From the NCBI GenBank assembly GCA_947501275.1, contig CANMVD010000008.1, forward strand, positions 1-64,000: 64,000 bases of DNA, read 5' to 3'. Under the pieces are notes generated by a model that saw nothing but the letters and a program-made list of their open reading frames with translations, did not search any database and was not told the origin of the DNA. This document shows positions 44,563-56,308 of the stretch, one piece after another. A program made the translations under genes and the position numbers. Numbering within the stretch: the stretch's first letter is position 1; every line of letters begins with the position of its first letter. Source of the stretch: an uncultured Tateyamaria sp. GTDB lineage: Bacteria; Pseudomonadota; Alphaproteobacteria; Rhodobacterales; Rhodobacteraceae.

Positions 44563-45680
44563 GGTGCCCGCGCGTAGAAGTTGATCTGCGCAAAATACGC
44601 CACAATACACGAACCGTCGTTGAGCGATTGAAAGGGCATAGCATCCAGGTGACCGCGGTGACCAAGGCGGTATGTGGGCATCCAGCCATTGCACAGGCCA
44701 TGCTTGACAGTGGTGTTACGGGCTTGGCAGAGGCGCGTTTGAGCAATGTTAAGCGGTTGCGTCAGGCTGGGATGACTTGCCCGATCACCTTGATCCGGAC
44801 GCCAATGCTGAGTCAGGTTGATGACGTCGTGCAGGTCTGTGACGCGAGCTACAACACCGAGATATCTGTGATCAATGCAATGGCCGCTGCTGCACGCCGG
44901 CAAAACACTGTTCACGGCATTCTCTTGATGGTCGAAATGGGCGATTTGCGCGAAGGGATCATGCCACATGACCTTGGATGTATAGCACAGCAAGTCGTGG
45001 ACATGCCCGGCGTAAAGTTGAAGGGCATTGGAGCCAATTTCGCGTGTCTGAGTGGTATCGCCCCGACAGTGGCAAAAATGTTGGCCTTGTCGGTGCTTGC
45101 GAATGATGTCGAGGGACAATGTGGCCCATTCCTTCAAACAGTATCTGGCGGCAACTCTGCAAACTTGCCCTGGGCGCTTGGCGCGTGTTCTACCGGCCGG
45201 ATCAACGATTTGCGCCTTGGCGAGGCAATACTGCTTGGTGTCGATCCCGTCACAGGAGATCGGATTGATGGTCTGTTTCGGGACGCCTTCACACTCGTTG
45301 CTGAAGTCATCGAGGTAGATGCCAAGTCAGTGCGCCGATCCGAGAACTGTGCTGATCCCAAGTTGCGAAGAATTCGACTGGTTCCCGACATGTCGGGAAC
45401 CACACGGCTCATTCTCGCTATCGGGCATCAGGACACGGACGCAGCGGGGCTTTCATTACCTGAAAGTACGACACTTTTCGGTACGACAAGCGATCATCTT
45501 GTTATCGGCATAAAAGATACTGGGCTCTGCGTTGGATCGGAAATGAGATTTCACATGAACTACAGCGCTTTGATGCGCGCCATGGCGGCACCAGATGTTC
45601 AGATCAGTCTACACAATGACTGTCCCAGGCCCAATGCACACGATGCCCATGGCCCAAACAGGCACCTCGCATTGGTTTGA
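44559..45680 (+). CDS. Alanine/ornithine-racemase-like PLP enzyme
   Basis: 373 aa from TTG 44559 overlapping the preceding stop. Fold III PLP enzyme: VEVDLRKIRHNTRTV and QVTAVTKAVCGHP contain the PLP lysine. GILLMVEMGDLREG and GGNSANLPW are barrel strands. It resembles ornithine racemase and YhfX-like proteins rather than Alr, lacking the typical second domain tyrosine motif. Together with DgcN it points to D-amino-acid metabolism. Confidence 0.8.
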   Translation: MRCPRVEVDLRKIRHNTRTVVERLKGHSIQVTAVTKAVCGHPAIAQAMLDSGVTGLAEARLSNVKRLRQAGMTCPITLIRTPMLSQVDDVVQVCDASYNTEISVINAMAAAARRQNTVHGILLMVEMGDLREGIMPHDLGCIAQQVVDMPGVKLKGIGANFACLSGIAPTVAKMLALSVLANDVEGQCGPFLQTVSGGNSANLPWALGACSTGRINDLRLGEAILLGVDPVTGDRIDGLFRDAFTLVAEVIEVDAKSVRRSENCADPKLRRIRLVPDMSGTTRLILAIGHQDTDAAGLSLPESTTLFGTTSDHLVIGIKDTGLCVGSEMRFHMNYSALMRAMAAPDVQISLHNDCPRPNAHDAHGPNRHLALV

Positions 45681-45730
45681 ATGTCTTTTTTCAGACATGG
45701 CGAGATGAAACAAAAAGAGGAGATTGCAAC

Positions 45731-45922
45731 TTGGCAAAGTTGACAAAAACGAGCGTATTCAAAGCGTTCAGCCGCGATGTGGAAACACCGATGGACAAGA
45801 CAACCCGCATCGTTCGTACGATGGTCGAAGAAGAGGCCCAACAGCGACAGGCCAAGAACGACCGTCTCCGCAATGCGCGCCTTGAACGAGAAGCCAAAGC
45901 TCCGACAAAGCCCTCACGCTAG
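45731..45922 (+). CDS. Small charged hypothetical protein
   Basis: 63 aa from TTG 45731, with AGAGGAG 8 bases upstream. It is a charged helix (KTTRIVRTMVEEEAQQRQAKNDRLRNARLEREAKA), possibly binding nucleic acid or another protein. No family is recognised. It follows the racemase gene by 50 bases. Confidence 0.5.
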   Translation: MAKLTKTSVFKAFSRDVETPMDKTTRIVRTMVEEEAQQRQAKNDRLRNARLEREAKAPTKPSR

Positions 45923-46026
45923 GGCCTAGTGCAGGTGCAACCAACGCGGCCACATCGCGACAATCCACGTTTCGTCCGTGTCTTTCAATCTGCCGGAGTT
46001 ACCGGCCATACCTTAAGGAATTTTTC

Positions 46027-46308
46027 ATGACGCGAGCAGCCGAAAGCACAACAAAAGTTCACTATATCTGTCAGACATATGTGGAGCAGAAACCCGGACG
46101 TGACGGGCAAGCGAGCCTGAAAATTGGCAAGCAATTTCAGTATTCCACGGCAGCAGAAGCCCAGAACAGAGCGGAACGGGAAGCCCAGTCTGAGGATTGT
46201 GCCGGTGCCGATGCCTATAAGATCAGTGAAGATCCAGACAGTGGCGAAGTTGGATCGCCAAGTTTCCTGGTAAGGCTTGGGAACGTCCCGGAAACTGATG
46301 ACTTCTAG
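46027..46308 (+). CDS. Hypothetical protein
   Basis: 93 aa, hydrophilic, with TTKVHYICQTYVEQ and KQFQYSTAAEAQNRAEREAQ. Two cysteines. AAGGAATTTTTC upstream gives a plausible ribosome-binding site. It looks like a small soluble protein of unnamed roseobacter type. Confidence 0.6.
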   Translation: MTRAAESTTKVHYICQTYVEQKPGRDGQASLKIGKQFQYSTAAEAQNRAEREAQSEDCAGADAYKISEDPDSGEVGSPSFLVRLGNVPETDDF

Positions 46309-46650
46309 AACCAGGCATGTGGCAGAGGATCGTCCCCAAAGCATACAATGACCATCGCACGAATGCGTTCCCAGTCCAGACCTCAGCGACAAAACAGATC
46401 GAGCATTCGCAGCGACTGTCGGTAATCCGTGACACAACCACAGTAACATCTTGGCTGTGTGATTGGCAGCGAAAAGCGGTCCCCGTGTGAGCCGGTCAGG
46501 TACAAGGGCGAGATTTCGCACTTGTTCCGGTGCCGACTGTAAACCCAAACGGCTTGAAGCTGCGCGTTTCGCCAATGTCCGATTTTCCGTCTCTTGCGAT
46601 CCTTCAAGTTGTAGCGGAAACTCACTTCATGAGACAAAATTGAGGTAGCG
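46309..46650. other. Gene-poor stretch
   Basis: 340 bases; open frames on the minus strand have no domain or good start. Nothing else recognised. Confidence 0.45.
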
Positions 46651-47097
46651 ATGTTAGTGACAGTCCGGCCAGTTGCGGAGCGTGACAGACAGGAATGGGA
46701 TACACTGTTCGAGGCTTACTGCGAATTTGGCGGAGATCGGCAAACCACGGAGATGCGAGACCGGGTTTGGGGTTGGATACATGATGAATCAGCGCAGACG
46801 ATTTGTTTCATCGCTCAAGATGACGCGAGCAACGTCGTCGGTTTCGTGCATTTTAGAGAATATGAGCGCCCAATGCCTGCAACCAAAGGGGCTTACATCG
46901 ACGATATGTTTGTTTCGCCTTCTGCACGCGGCCAAGGTGTCGTTGATCGATTGATCGCTTCGGTCGGCGAATATGCCAAGGAACAAGGTTTGGATGTTGT
47001 TCGTTGGATGACTTCTGAGACCAACTATCGGGCAAGGTCGGTGTATGATCGGCAGGCAACGAAAAGCAACTGGGTTACCTATCAACTGAACACGTGA
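46651..47097 (+). CDS. GNAT-family N-acetyltransferase
   Basis: 148 aa. GNAT layout with VGFVHFREYERP, YIDDMFVSPSARGQGVVDRLI (the Q/RGxGV acetyl-CoA loop as ARGQGV) and DVVRWMTSETNYRARSVYDRQATKS. GAGGTAG precedes the ATG. Substrate unknown. It is the last intact gene before the tRNA. Confidence 0.85.
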   Translation: MLVTVRPVAERDRQEWDTLFEAYCEFGGDRQTTEMRDRVWGWIHDESAQTICFIAQDDASNVVGFVHFREYERPMPATKGAYIDDMFVSPSARGQGVVDRLIASVGEYAKEQGLDVVRWMTSETNYRARSVYDRQATKSNWVTYQLNT

Positions 47098-47816
47098 CGG
47101 TTCTCGGTTTCGACCTGAAAGAGTGACTGTGTTTCAACGCACAATTTCCTGAAGCGAACGTTAGAGCAGTCACAGCGACAGATAAACAAGCCCGCGAGCC
47201 GTTTCGTACTTATCCTTCCAGATCAGGGCGCGACGCATCATGACTTTGGTTTGATCGATGCCATCCAGCGGCAAGCATCCCATTGCGGGGCAGGCATTGC
47301 CGCGGAGGGTATTGACCCACTTCTGGCCGCAGCTGTCGCTTTTCGACTTCGGTATCCGATGGATATGGACATATTGGGCCAACTCGCGGCGTATTGCGTT
47401 TGACGTTGTAATGCGTGCTCAAGCGCTACTTGGCTATGCGGAACTGAACGAGCGCGTTCTTAGGGGTGGTTGTTGGACGAAATGTCCTTGCCGTGCAAAT
47501 CGAGTCCGGTGCGGACATTGGAATCTTTTTTTCCCGAACTTTCTTGATCTTACGCACAATCCAAAGGCGTTTAACGGATGGTTTGACGACAAAAATGCCG
47601 TGGCTTTCACAATGGCGACCGTTGCCAAGTATTTCGACGTACTTCCTTGCCAATCCGTTTGAGGGGCATCCCATACATCTCGCGCCGCATTCCTCACGAT
47701 TCAAACGTGGAAGTCGTTAAGAAAAACGACAGGCAATGAGTAAAAGCATCGGAGACTGCGAAAGGACGCGCAGGCACCCCAAAAGTCACTCAACAGCTTT
47801 CAGCGAAACGTGTGTC
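47098..47816. other. Gene-poor stretch
   Basis: About 720 bases before the tRNA gene with no recognised protein. Several overlapping open frames on both strands, none with a domain. No integrase or attachment repeat is seen. Confidence 0.5.
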
Positions 47817-47906
47817 TGGCGGAGAGACAGGGATTCGAACCCTGGGTGGGCTTGCACCCACAACGGTTTTCGAGACCGCCCCGTTCGACCACTCCGGCAC
47901 CTCTCC
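47817..47906 (-). tRNA. tRNA-Ser (anticodon CGA)
   Basis: On the minus strand the 90-base gene runs from G1 (47906) to the encoded CCA (47819-47817). The acceptor GGAGAGG pairs with TCTCTCC, the anticodon loop reads tCTCGAAaa with CGA for Ser (UCG codons), there is a long variable arm, and the T arm is GGTTCGAATCC. Discriminator base is G. The gene is normal. Confidence 0.93.
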
Positions 47907-48057
47907 GCGGGGGTCTGGTTGGGAGCGTTTAGTGCCAAGTCTCAGCTGAGGCAAGGCGGTTTTTGCCCATTTACCTTGTCACAGGGTTTTTGATGGACGT
48001 GCAACTGTTTTGGCGTACCCTATATATGGGGCAGGGTCCGCAGCAGAGGTGGCGATC

Positions 48058-48891
48058 ATGAAAATTTTACGCGCATTCATACCAGTTTTGATGACAATTT
48101 CCGTGGGCTTGTTCCCAACGGTCTCGGCAGCAGCGGATCGGGCCAAATTAGAGGCGTTTCTCGAAGTCACCGGCTTTGATGTGGCGCTGGAAAGCATCCG
48201 TTTGTCAGCCAGCACGGCACCGGAAATGCTGGGCTTGCAGGCCGAAGATTTCGGCTCCGAATGGACGCGACTGACCAAAGACGTGTTTGCCACCGAAAAG
48301 ATGCACGACATGGCGCTCGATATCTTGGGCAAAACGATGGACGAAGAGATGCTCAGCCACGCGGCGGAGTTTTATGCTTCGGATTTGGGCAAGCGGCTGG
48401 TGGTCGCGGAAAACGCCTCACATCTCAAGGAAGAGGATGACGTCAAAACCGAAAGCGGTGAGTCGATCATTGCTGCGTTGGATCGCATGAAAAGCCCGCG
48501 GCTTGATTACCTGCGTCGGATGAACGTCGCCTCGGACAGTGCGGGCGTAAGCGTGCGTGCCATTCAGGAAATTCAGGTCCGCTTTTTGATGGCGGCAGCG
48601 GGGGCAGGGGTTATTGATCTGCAACTGGAAGAGCCGGATTTGCGTGAATTGCTGGCGTCGGATGTCGATGTGCTCAAGGAAGAACTGGCGCAGGGCGCGC
48701 TGACCGGGGCTGCCTACACGTATCAGTCCTTCTCGGACGAGGAGGTGTTGTCGTACACCAAGGCGTTGGAACATCCCGTAATGCGGCAGGTCTATGATCT
48801 GATGAATGCCGTGCAATACGAAATCATGGCCAACCGGTTCGAGGCTCTGGCCCGCGCCATGCAGGACTTGCAGCCCAGTCAGGACCTGTGA
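48058..48891 (+). CDS. Exported DUF2059-type protein
   Basis: 277 aa from ATG 48058. Signal peptide (cleavage near SAAAD). The body is alpha-helical with the DUF2059-like pattern HAAEFYASDLGKRLVVAEN and QEIQVRFLMAAAGAG. Function unknown; periplasmic. It overlaps the following related gene by one base. Confidence 0.75.
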   Translation: MKILRAFIPVLMTISVGLFPTVSAAADRAKLEAFLEVTGFDVALESIRLSASTAPEMLGLQAEDFGSEWTRLTKDVFATEKMHDMALDILGKTMDEEMLSHAAEFYASDLGKRLVVAENASHLKEEDDVKTESGESIIAALDRMKSPRLDYLRRMNVASDSAGVSVRAIQEIQVRFLMAAAGAGVIDLQLEEPDLRELLASDVDVLKEELAQGALTGAAYTYQSFSDEEVLSYTKALEHPVMRQVYDLMNAVQYEIMANRFEALARAMQDLQPSQDL

Positions 48892-49667
48892 TGCGCGCCA
48901 CATTCTTTGCCTGTGTGATGGCAATTTTTGCCCTTCCTGCGGATGCGGACACCGAAGCGGACAGGCTGGTTGATGCGATGGGCATTCCGGCCCTGATCGC
49001 GGCGTTCTCCGAAGATGGCCTTGAGACCGTGCGGGACATCAATGATGGGTTCCTCAACGGGCAGGGGGGCGATGTCTTTGCTGAAACCACGCGGCGTCTT
49101 TACGATCCGGCACGGTTGGAACCAAAGTTGCGGGCTGACATGATTGCCGCGCTTGATCCGCGTGATGCGCGTCAGGCCTTGGCCTTTTTCGAAAGCGCGC
49201 AAGGTCAGCGCATCATCGCCCTTGAAGTGCAGGCGCGCCAGGCCATGGTGGATGATGCCGTAGAGGAAACTGCAAAGGCGGCTGCGTCACGTGCAGACGA
49301 TGCCACGGTTGCCTTGCTGTCAGTGCGCAACCTTGTAGATCGCAACACGGATGTTGCGCTCGCCGCGCAGCGTGCGTTCTTTGACGGGCTTGCGGCCACT
49401 TCGGATCGTACAGACATGGCCCCGGATATCGAGGGGCAGCGTGATACGATTGCAGAATCCACACGGGCGTGGCTGACGGGGTATTACATGTTGGTGGCTT
49501 CGGCGCTGGAACCTGATGATATGGATGTCTACATCGCCTTTTGGGAAACCGATGTCGGGCAGTCCGTGGACGCGGCACTGTATTCCGCCTTTGAGGGCAC
49601 TTATGTTGACCTTTCCTTTGGGCTTGGCCAGTTGGTTGGGCGGCTTTTGCCGCAGAATGAGTTATAG
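48891..49667 (+). CDS. Exported DUF2059-related protein
   Basis: 258 aa from ATG 48891 (GTG 48888 is in frame). Signal peptide ending near DADTE. The C-terminal WETDVGQSVDAALYSAFE block is like the preceding protein, and FFESAQGQRIIALEVQAR repeats the FYASDLGKRLVVAE pattern. Probably a paralogue pair formed by duplication. Function unknown. Confidence 0.72.
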   Translation: MRATFFACVMAIFALPADADTEADRLVDAMGIPALIAAFSEDGLETVRDINDGFLNGQGGDVFAETTRRLYDPARLEPKLRADMIAALDPRDARQALAFFESAQGQRIIALEVQARQAMVDDAVEETAKAAASRADDATVALLSVRNLVDRNTDVALAAQRAFFDGLAATSDRTDMAPDIEGQRDTIAESTRAWLTGYYMLVASALEPDDMDVYIAFWETDVGQSVDAALYSAFEGTYVDLSFGLGQLVGRLLPQNEL

Positions 49668-49720
49668 GCTGCAATCGCTCTTGACTTGAAAGGGCGATGG
49701 GCAGATAAGCCCGCATCCAA

Positions 49721-49751
49721 GGCCAGCTCAATCGCTGGCCCATTTCTATTT
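49721..49751 (+). terminator. Hairpin before rplU
   Basis: GGCCAGC (49721-49727), TCAATC, GCTGGCC (49734-49740), then CATTTCTATTT. A weak T run makes it a possible terminator for the DUF2059 pair. Confidence 0.55.
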
Positions 49752-49848
49752 AACACACGCTCAGAGATGGGCGCGCAGTTCGAGGCGGCAACAGCCAAAA
49801 CGCCGGAATAGCCGGGGCCACAGGACGCGGAAGACAAAGGAACGACAT

Positions 49849-50565
49849 ATGTTCGCGGTTCTCAAAACCGGCGGCAAACAGTACAAAGTTCAATCGGGCG
49901 ACACGCTCCGTGTTGAAAAACTGGCCGCAAATGCAGGTGACAAAGTCCAATTCAACGACGTGCTGATGATCGGTGGCGACAAGCCTCAGGTCGGCTCGCC
50001 CGTTGTGGCCGATGCAGGCGTGCAAGCCGAAGTCATCGAACAGATCAAAGGCCCCAAGACGATCAACTTCGTCAAGCGTCGCCGGAAGCACTCTTCCAAG
50101 CGGACCAAAGGGCACCGTCAGCAACTGACATTGGTGCGCATCACCGAGATCCTGTCCTCTGGCGCAGGCAAGTCCGGTGTGATGGCTGCCGAAAACGGCG
50201 CAGGCTTTGGCATTGCTGCTGTTGTGGCCGCTGCTGCAACTCCGAAGAAAGCCAAGAAGGCCGCGGCCCCCAAAGCCGAAGCGCCCAAGGCTGCCGAGCC
50301 AAAGGCTGAGGCCCCTAAGAAAGAGGCAGCTGCCAAGAAGGCAGCACCGAAAAAGGCAGCAGCTGGCGCAGACGATCTCAAGGAACTGTCGGGTGTTGGT
50401 CCCGCCCTTGAGAAGAAGCTGCACGCCAACGGCGTGACCACATTTGCCCAAATCGCGGCATGGACGCCCGAAGACGTGGCTGATATGGACGAGAAACTGT
50501 CTTTCAAAGGTCGGATCGAGCGCGAAGGCTGGATCGCACAGGCCCAAGAAAAGACCAAAGGCTAA
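49849..50565 (+). CDS. rplU: 50S ribosomal protein L21 with HhH extension
   Basis: 238 aa. Residues 1-105 are ordinary L21 (MFAVLKTGGKQYKVQSGDTL, RRRKHSSKRTKGHRQQLT). Beyond lies an Ala/Lys/Pro linker (about 130-172) and a helix-hairpin-helix domain (LSGVGPALEKKLHANGVTTFAQIAAWTPEDV). Extended L21 of this kind is known in Rhodobacteraceae. It binds 23S rRNA; the extension may contact nucleic acid. rpmA follows 12 bases later. Confidence 0.95.
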   Translation: MFAVLKTGGKQYKVQSGDTLRVEKLAANAGDKVQFNDVLMIGGDKPQVGSPVVADAGVQAEVIEQIKGPKTINFVKRRRKHSSKRTKGHRQQLTLVRITEILSSGAGKSGVMAAENGAGFGIAAVVAAAATPKKAKKAAAPKAEAPKAAEPKAEAPKKEAAAKKAAPKKAAAGADDLKELSGVGPALEKKLHANGVTTFAQIAAWTPEDVADMDEKLSFKGRIEREGWIAQAQEKTKG

Positions 50566-50577
50566 GGAGAGAGACGC

Positions 50578-50847
50578 ATGGCACATAAAAAAGCAGGCGG
50601 TTCATCCCGTAACGGTCGCGACTCCGCAGGGCGTCGTCTTGGCGTGAAAAAATATGGTGGCGAAGCCGTCATCCCCGGAAACATCATCGTGCGTCAGCGC
50701 GGCACCAAGTTTTGGCCAGCCGCCGGCGTTGGCATGGGCAAAGACCACACGATCTTTGCAACTGTCGACGGTGCGGTGACCTTCCACAAAGGTCTCAAAA
50801 ACCGTACGTTCATTTCGGTCCTGCCAAAGGCGGAAGCTGCCGAATAA
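50578..50847 (+). CDS. rpmA: 50S ribosomal protein L27
   Basis: 89 aa, normal length. [27 protein letters not shown] and [14 protein letters not shown] are L27 hallmarks. It lacks the cleaved N-terminal extension seen in Firmicutes. AAGGAGAGAGACGC precedes it. A strong terminator follows. Confidence 0.96.
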   Translation: MAHKKAGGSSRNGRDSAGRRLGVKKYGGEAVIPGNIIVRQRGTKFWPAAGVGMGKDHTIFATVDGAVTFHKGLKNRTFISVLPKAEAAE

Positions 50848-50877
50848 ACGCCACCCAAAGGGTTTTCAAAAATTCGG

Positions 50878-50906
50878 GGGATCGGCGGAAACGCCGGTCC
50901 CTTTTT
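50878..50906 (+). terminator. Terminator after rpmA
   Basis: GGGATCGGCG (50878-50887), GAAA loop, CGCCGGTCCC (50892-50901) with one wobble pair, then TTTTTC. Strong intrinsic terminator, 30 bases after rpmA and ahead of the GNAT gene. Confidence 0.8.
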
Positions 50907-50931
50907 CATTTACCTCATAAGGAACGGTCTG

Positions 50932-51435
50932 ATGACAGACCCGTTGATGACAGAACGCCTGATCCTGCGTCGCTTTGTTCCCAGCGACGTTGCTGCGGTT
51001 ACGGCCGCTTTGCAGCGCTTTGAAATTTCGGTGATGCTGCCGCGTGTTCCTTGGCCCTATACGGTTGCAGACGCGGAAGTGTTTATTGCTGAAAAGGCCG
51101 CCCATGAGCCGCTGACATTCGCCATCACCAAGGGTGACGCACTGATAGGTGCAGTCAGTGCCCATGACCAGCTTGGCTATTGGTTGCTGCCTGAGGTTTG
51201 GGGGCAGGGGTATGCGATCGAGGCATCCCGTGTTGTTCTACGCAACCATTTTGCGACATCTGATCGCGACGTTCCGTCCGGGCACCGATTGGGCAATGCG
51301 CGCTCGCGTAGTGTCCTGACGCGGCTGGGATTTGTGGACACGGCTACGCGCAGTGTGTTTTGCAACGCCGAAGTCAAAGATGTCACTATTCAGGACATGA
51401 CCTTGACCCGTGCCGCTTGGGAGGCAACCAAGTGA
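50932..51435 (+). CDS. GNAT-family N-acetyltransferase
   Basis: 167 aa, RimJ/RimL type. MTERLILRRFVPSDVAAVTAAL start, GYWLLPEVWGQGYAIEASRVVL (acetyl-CoA site GQGYA) and NARSRSVLTRLGFVDTATR near the end. Overlaps the LysE gene by 4 bases (GTGA). Confidence 0.85.
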   Translation: MTDPLMTERLILRRFVPSDVAAVTAALQRFEISVMLPRVPWPYTVADAEVFIAEKAAHEPLTFAITKGDALIGAVSAHDQLGYWLLPEVWGQGYAIEASRVVLRNHFATSDRDVPSGHRLGNARSRSVLTRLGFVDTATRSVFCNAEVKDVTIQDMTLTRAAWEATK

Positions 51436-52031
51436 GCGTTGCCGTCGCCACTTTTGCGATCTTCGCAGCCAGTCAGGTGGGGACACCGGGCCCAGCGAAC
51501 ATGGCCCTGTTGGCGACTGGTGCGCGGTTTGGCTTTCGTCGCGCACTGCCATTTGTGGCGGGCGTCGCTTTGGGCAAGCAGTTGGTGATCTGGCCGGTTG
51601 GCTTTGGCTTGATGGAGTTGGCCGATCGGGCACCTTGGGTGTTTCAGACGCTGAAATGGGTTTCTGCCGCCTACATCATCTGGCTGGCCTGGAAGGTCGC
51701 GAACCTGCGCCTTGACGTCAACACCGAAGCCCGCGCGCCCGGCTTTGCCGCTGGTCTGATTGTGCATCCGCTCAATCCCAAGGCATGGGCCATGATCGTG
51801 GCGGGATTCACTGGATTTGTTGCCCCCGGCACCGATCCGCTGATTGCGACGGCCAGCATTGCCGCTGTTTTGTTGGGAACCCAAATCATTTTGCACCCGA
51901 TCTGGACCCTTGCGGGAGACCGGATCGCGCGCACCCTCGCAGGAACGCCTGCGGAACCTTATCTGATGTACACACTCGCGGCTCTGACGGTCGCATCGGT
52001 GTTGTTTGTTTTGTTCACGGGAGGAGCATAG
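51432..52031 (+). CDS. LysE-family translocator
   Basis: 199 aa from GTG 51432 in the GTGA overlap. Six hydrophobic helices; GTPGPANMALLATGARFGFRRALPFVAGVALG is the family motif (GPxxxxxxxxGxxxG), and HPLNPKAWAMIVAGF is the second block. Exports amino acids or homoserine-type solutes; exact cargo unknown. Between two GNAT genes in one unit. Confidence 0.85.
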   Translation: MSVAVATFAIFAASQVGTPGPANMALLATGARFGFRRALPFVAGVALGKQLVIWPVGFGLMELADRAPWVFQTLKWVSAAYIIWLAWKVANLRLDVNTEARAPGFAAGLIVHPLNPKAWAMIVAGFTGFVAPGTDPLIATASIAAVLLGTQIILHPIWTLAGDRIARTLAGTPAEPYLMYTLAALTVASVLFVLFTGGA

Positions 52032-52033
52032 CA

Positions 52034-52570
52034 ATGGAAATGGAAAAGATCGTGGCGCAGCCTGTCATTGACACGGAACGGTTTATCCTGCGCCCTTTGC
52101 GTCGCTCGGATATGGGCCTGATTGAGATGTATGCCAGTGATGCTCGCGTTGCGCGCATGACGACGTCGATCCCGCATCCGATCCCGCCTGCCATGATGGA
52201 GGCCTATGTGACCCGCGCCATGGCAGATGATCGCGAAGAAGATATCTGGGCCATGGACGGTCTGAAAACCGGTGGCGCTGAAGTGATGGGACTGATCTCC
52301 CTCACGCGTCTGGACCGCAACCAATCTGAAGTCTCCTATTGGGTTGCCCCGCCTTTTTGGAACACTGGACTTGCGTCCAATGCGGTCGAGGCACTGGTGC
52401 AAGCCAACCCGATGATGCATGACACGATGTTCGCCTCGGTCTTTCAGGACAACCCGGCATCCGCGCGTGTGCTGACCCATTGTGGGTTCCAGTATCTCGG
52501 GGATGCCGAGAGCTTTTCGGTTGCACGTGATGCCACCGTTCCGACATGGACCTACAGTCACAAATTCTAG
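52034..52570 (+). CDS. GNAT-family N-acetyltransferase
   Basis: 178 aa. RimJ/RimL type: TERFILRPLRRSDMGLIEMYASDARVARMT, YWVAPPFWNTGLASNAVEALV (site of acetyl-CoA loop, without the classical GxG) and NPASARVLTHCGFQYLG. GGAGGAG of the previous stop region serves as its ribosome-binding site. Substrate unknown. Confidence 0.82.
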   Translation: MEMEKIVAQPVIDTERFILRPLRRSDMGLIEMYASDARVARMTTSIPHPIPPAMMEAYVTRAMADDREEDIWAMDGLKTGGAEVMGLISLTRLDRNQSEVSYWVAPPFWNTGLASNAVEALVQANPMMHDTMFASVFQDNPASARVLTHCGFQYLGDAESFSVARDATVPTWTYSHKF

Positions 52571-52606
52571 CAGTCTGGCGCGATCGCCGAACGCAAAAAC
52601 CGCTGA

Positions 52607-54810
<2,204 letters not shown>

Positions 54811-54886
54811 GTTTCTTCTGACTAAAAATACCACCGCCGGAGGCCTAAAATCTTTGGCACCCTCGCCGACACGAAGGACACACCCG

Positions 54887-56152
54887 ATGAAAGACACCGC
54901 TGACATCCCCGTATTGATGGCCGATATCGGCGCGCGCGCCAAGGCCGCGGCTGCGACGCTCGCCTCAGCCAGTGCCGAGCGCAAACACGCCGCATTGATC
55001 AGCGCGGCTGAACACGTCTGGAACACGCGCGATGCCATCATCGCCGCAAACGCGCGCGACATGGAATTCGGGGCCAACAAAGGCCTGTCGGATGCGATGA
55101 TGGACCGTTTGAAACTGGACGAGACACGTATACAGGGCATCGTCGACGGGTTGCGCGCGGTCGCAGAGCAAACAGATCCGGTGGGTGAAGTCATTGCCGA
55201 GTGGACCCAACCCACAGGCCTCAATATCCAACGGGTGCGCACACCTTTGGGTGTAATTGGCGTCATCTACGAGAGCCGACCAAATGTGACAGCGGATGCG
55301 GGTGCGCTGTGTCTCAAGGCGGGCAACGCGGTGATCCTGCGAGGCGGCTCAGAGAGCTTTCATTCCTCCGGCGCAATTCATGCCGCTTTGCAGGCCGGGC
55401 TGCGCGATGCAAACCTGCCCGAAGATGCCGTGCAACTTGTGCCCACGCGTGATCGGGCTGCGGTCTCTGAAATGCTGACGATGACCGATTCCATTGATGT
55501 GATTGTGCCCCGTGGCGGAAAAGGCCTTGTTGGGTTGGTCCAGCGCGAGGCGCGTGTGCCTGTTTTTGCCCATCTTGAGGGCATTGTGCACATCTATGTC
55601 GACAAGGATGCGGACCCTGAAAAAGTGCTGCGCGTCGTGCTGAACGCCAAGACACGCCGCACGGGCATCTGCGGTGCTGCCGAATGTCTGCTGATCCATG
55701 AGGACGTCGCGCGCACAATAGGGCAGGGTGTTGTGCGGGCGTTGATGGATGCAGGCGTGCGCGTACATGCGGATGTCGCGCTGCAAACCATTCAAGGCGT
55801 ACTGGAGGCCACGGACGAGGATTGGGGGCGTGAATATCTGGATATGGATATTGCGGCGCGTGTGGTGCCGGATATCGATGCCGCTATCGCGCATATTCGC
55901 ACCCACGGATCAAACCACACCGATTGTATCCTGACCGAAGACGGGAATGCCGCAACGCAATTTTTCAATGAACTCGACAGCGCGATCCTGATGCACAATG
56001 CCTCGACTCAGTTTGCGGACGGGGGCGAATTTGGCATGGGCGCAGAAATTGGCATTGCCACAGGCAAGATGCATGCCCGCGGGCCAGTTGGGGCGGCGCA
56101 GCTGACGAGCTTCAAGTATCTGGTGCGCGGAGATGGAACGGTGCGGGCCTGA
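54887..56152 (+). CDS. proA: Gamma-glutamyl phosphate reductase
   Basis: 421 aa from ATG 54887. NADPH-dependent aldehyde dehydrogenase fold with [14 protein letters not shown], the catalytic cysteine in [11 protein letters not shown], and NHTDCI. Converts glutamyl phosphate to glutamate semialdehyde, working after ProB. Confidence 0.95.
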   Translation: MKDTADIPVLMADIGARAKAAAATLASASAERKHAALISAAEHVWNTRDAIIAANARDMEFGANKGLSDAMMDRLKLDETRIQGIVDGLRAVAEQTDPVGEVIAEWTQPTGLNIQRVRTPLGVIGVIYESRPNVTADAGALCLKAGNAVILRGGSESFHSSGAIHAALQAGLRDANLPEDAVQLVPTRDRAAVSEMLTMTDSIDVIVPRGGKGLVGLVQREARVPVFAHLEGIVHIYVDKDADPEKVLRVVLNAKTRRTGICGAAECLLIHEDVARTIGQGVVRALMDAGVRVHADVALQTIQGVLEATDEDWGREYLDMDIAARVVPDIDAAIAHIRTHGSNHTDCILTEDGNAATQFFNELDSAILMHNASTQFADGGEFGMGAEIGIATGKMHARGPVGAAQLTSFKYLVRGDGTVRA

Positions 56153-56308
56153 GGCGACTTTCGACAAACTCAGAACACCTGACACTGTCTGCAACCACGG
56201 ATGTCACCGCGTTAGGTGATAAACTCTGTTGGAGATCAATTCGCAAATTCCGTCGCGGTACGGCACAAAACACATGTGTTTGAGGTGTATTGCGCCTTGT
56301 TTGCGGGA

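Noticed and set aside
47817-47906. Prophage or integrative element attachment at the tRNA
   Set aside because: No integrase, phage gene or repeat of the tRNA 3' end was found in the neighbouring region.
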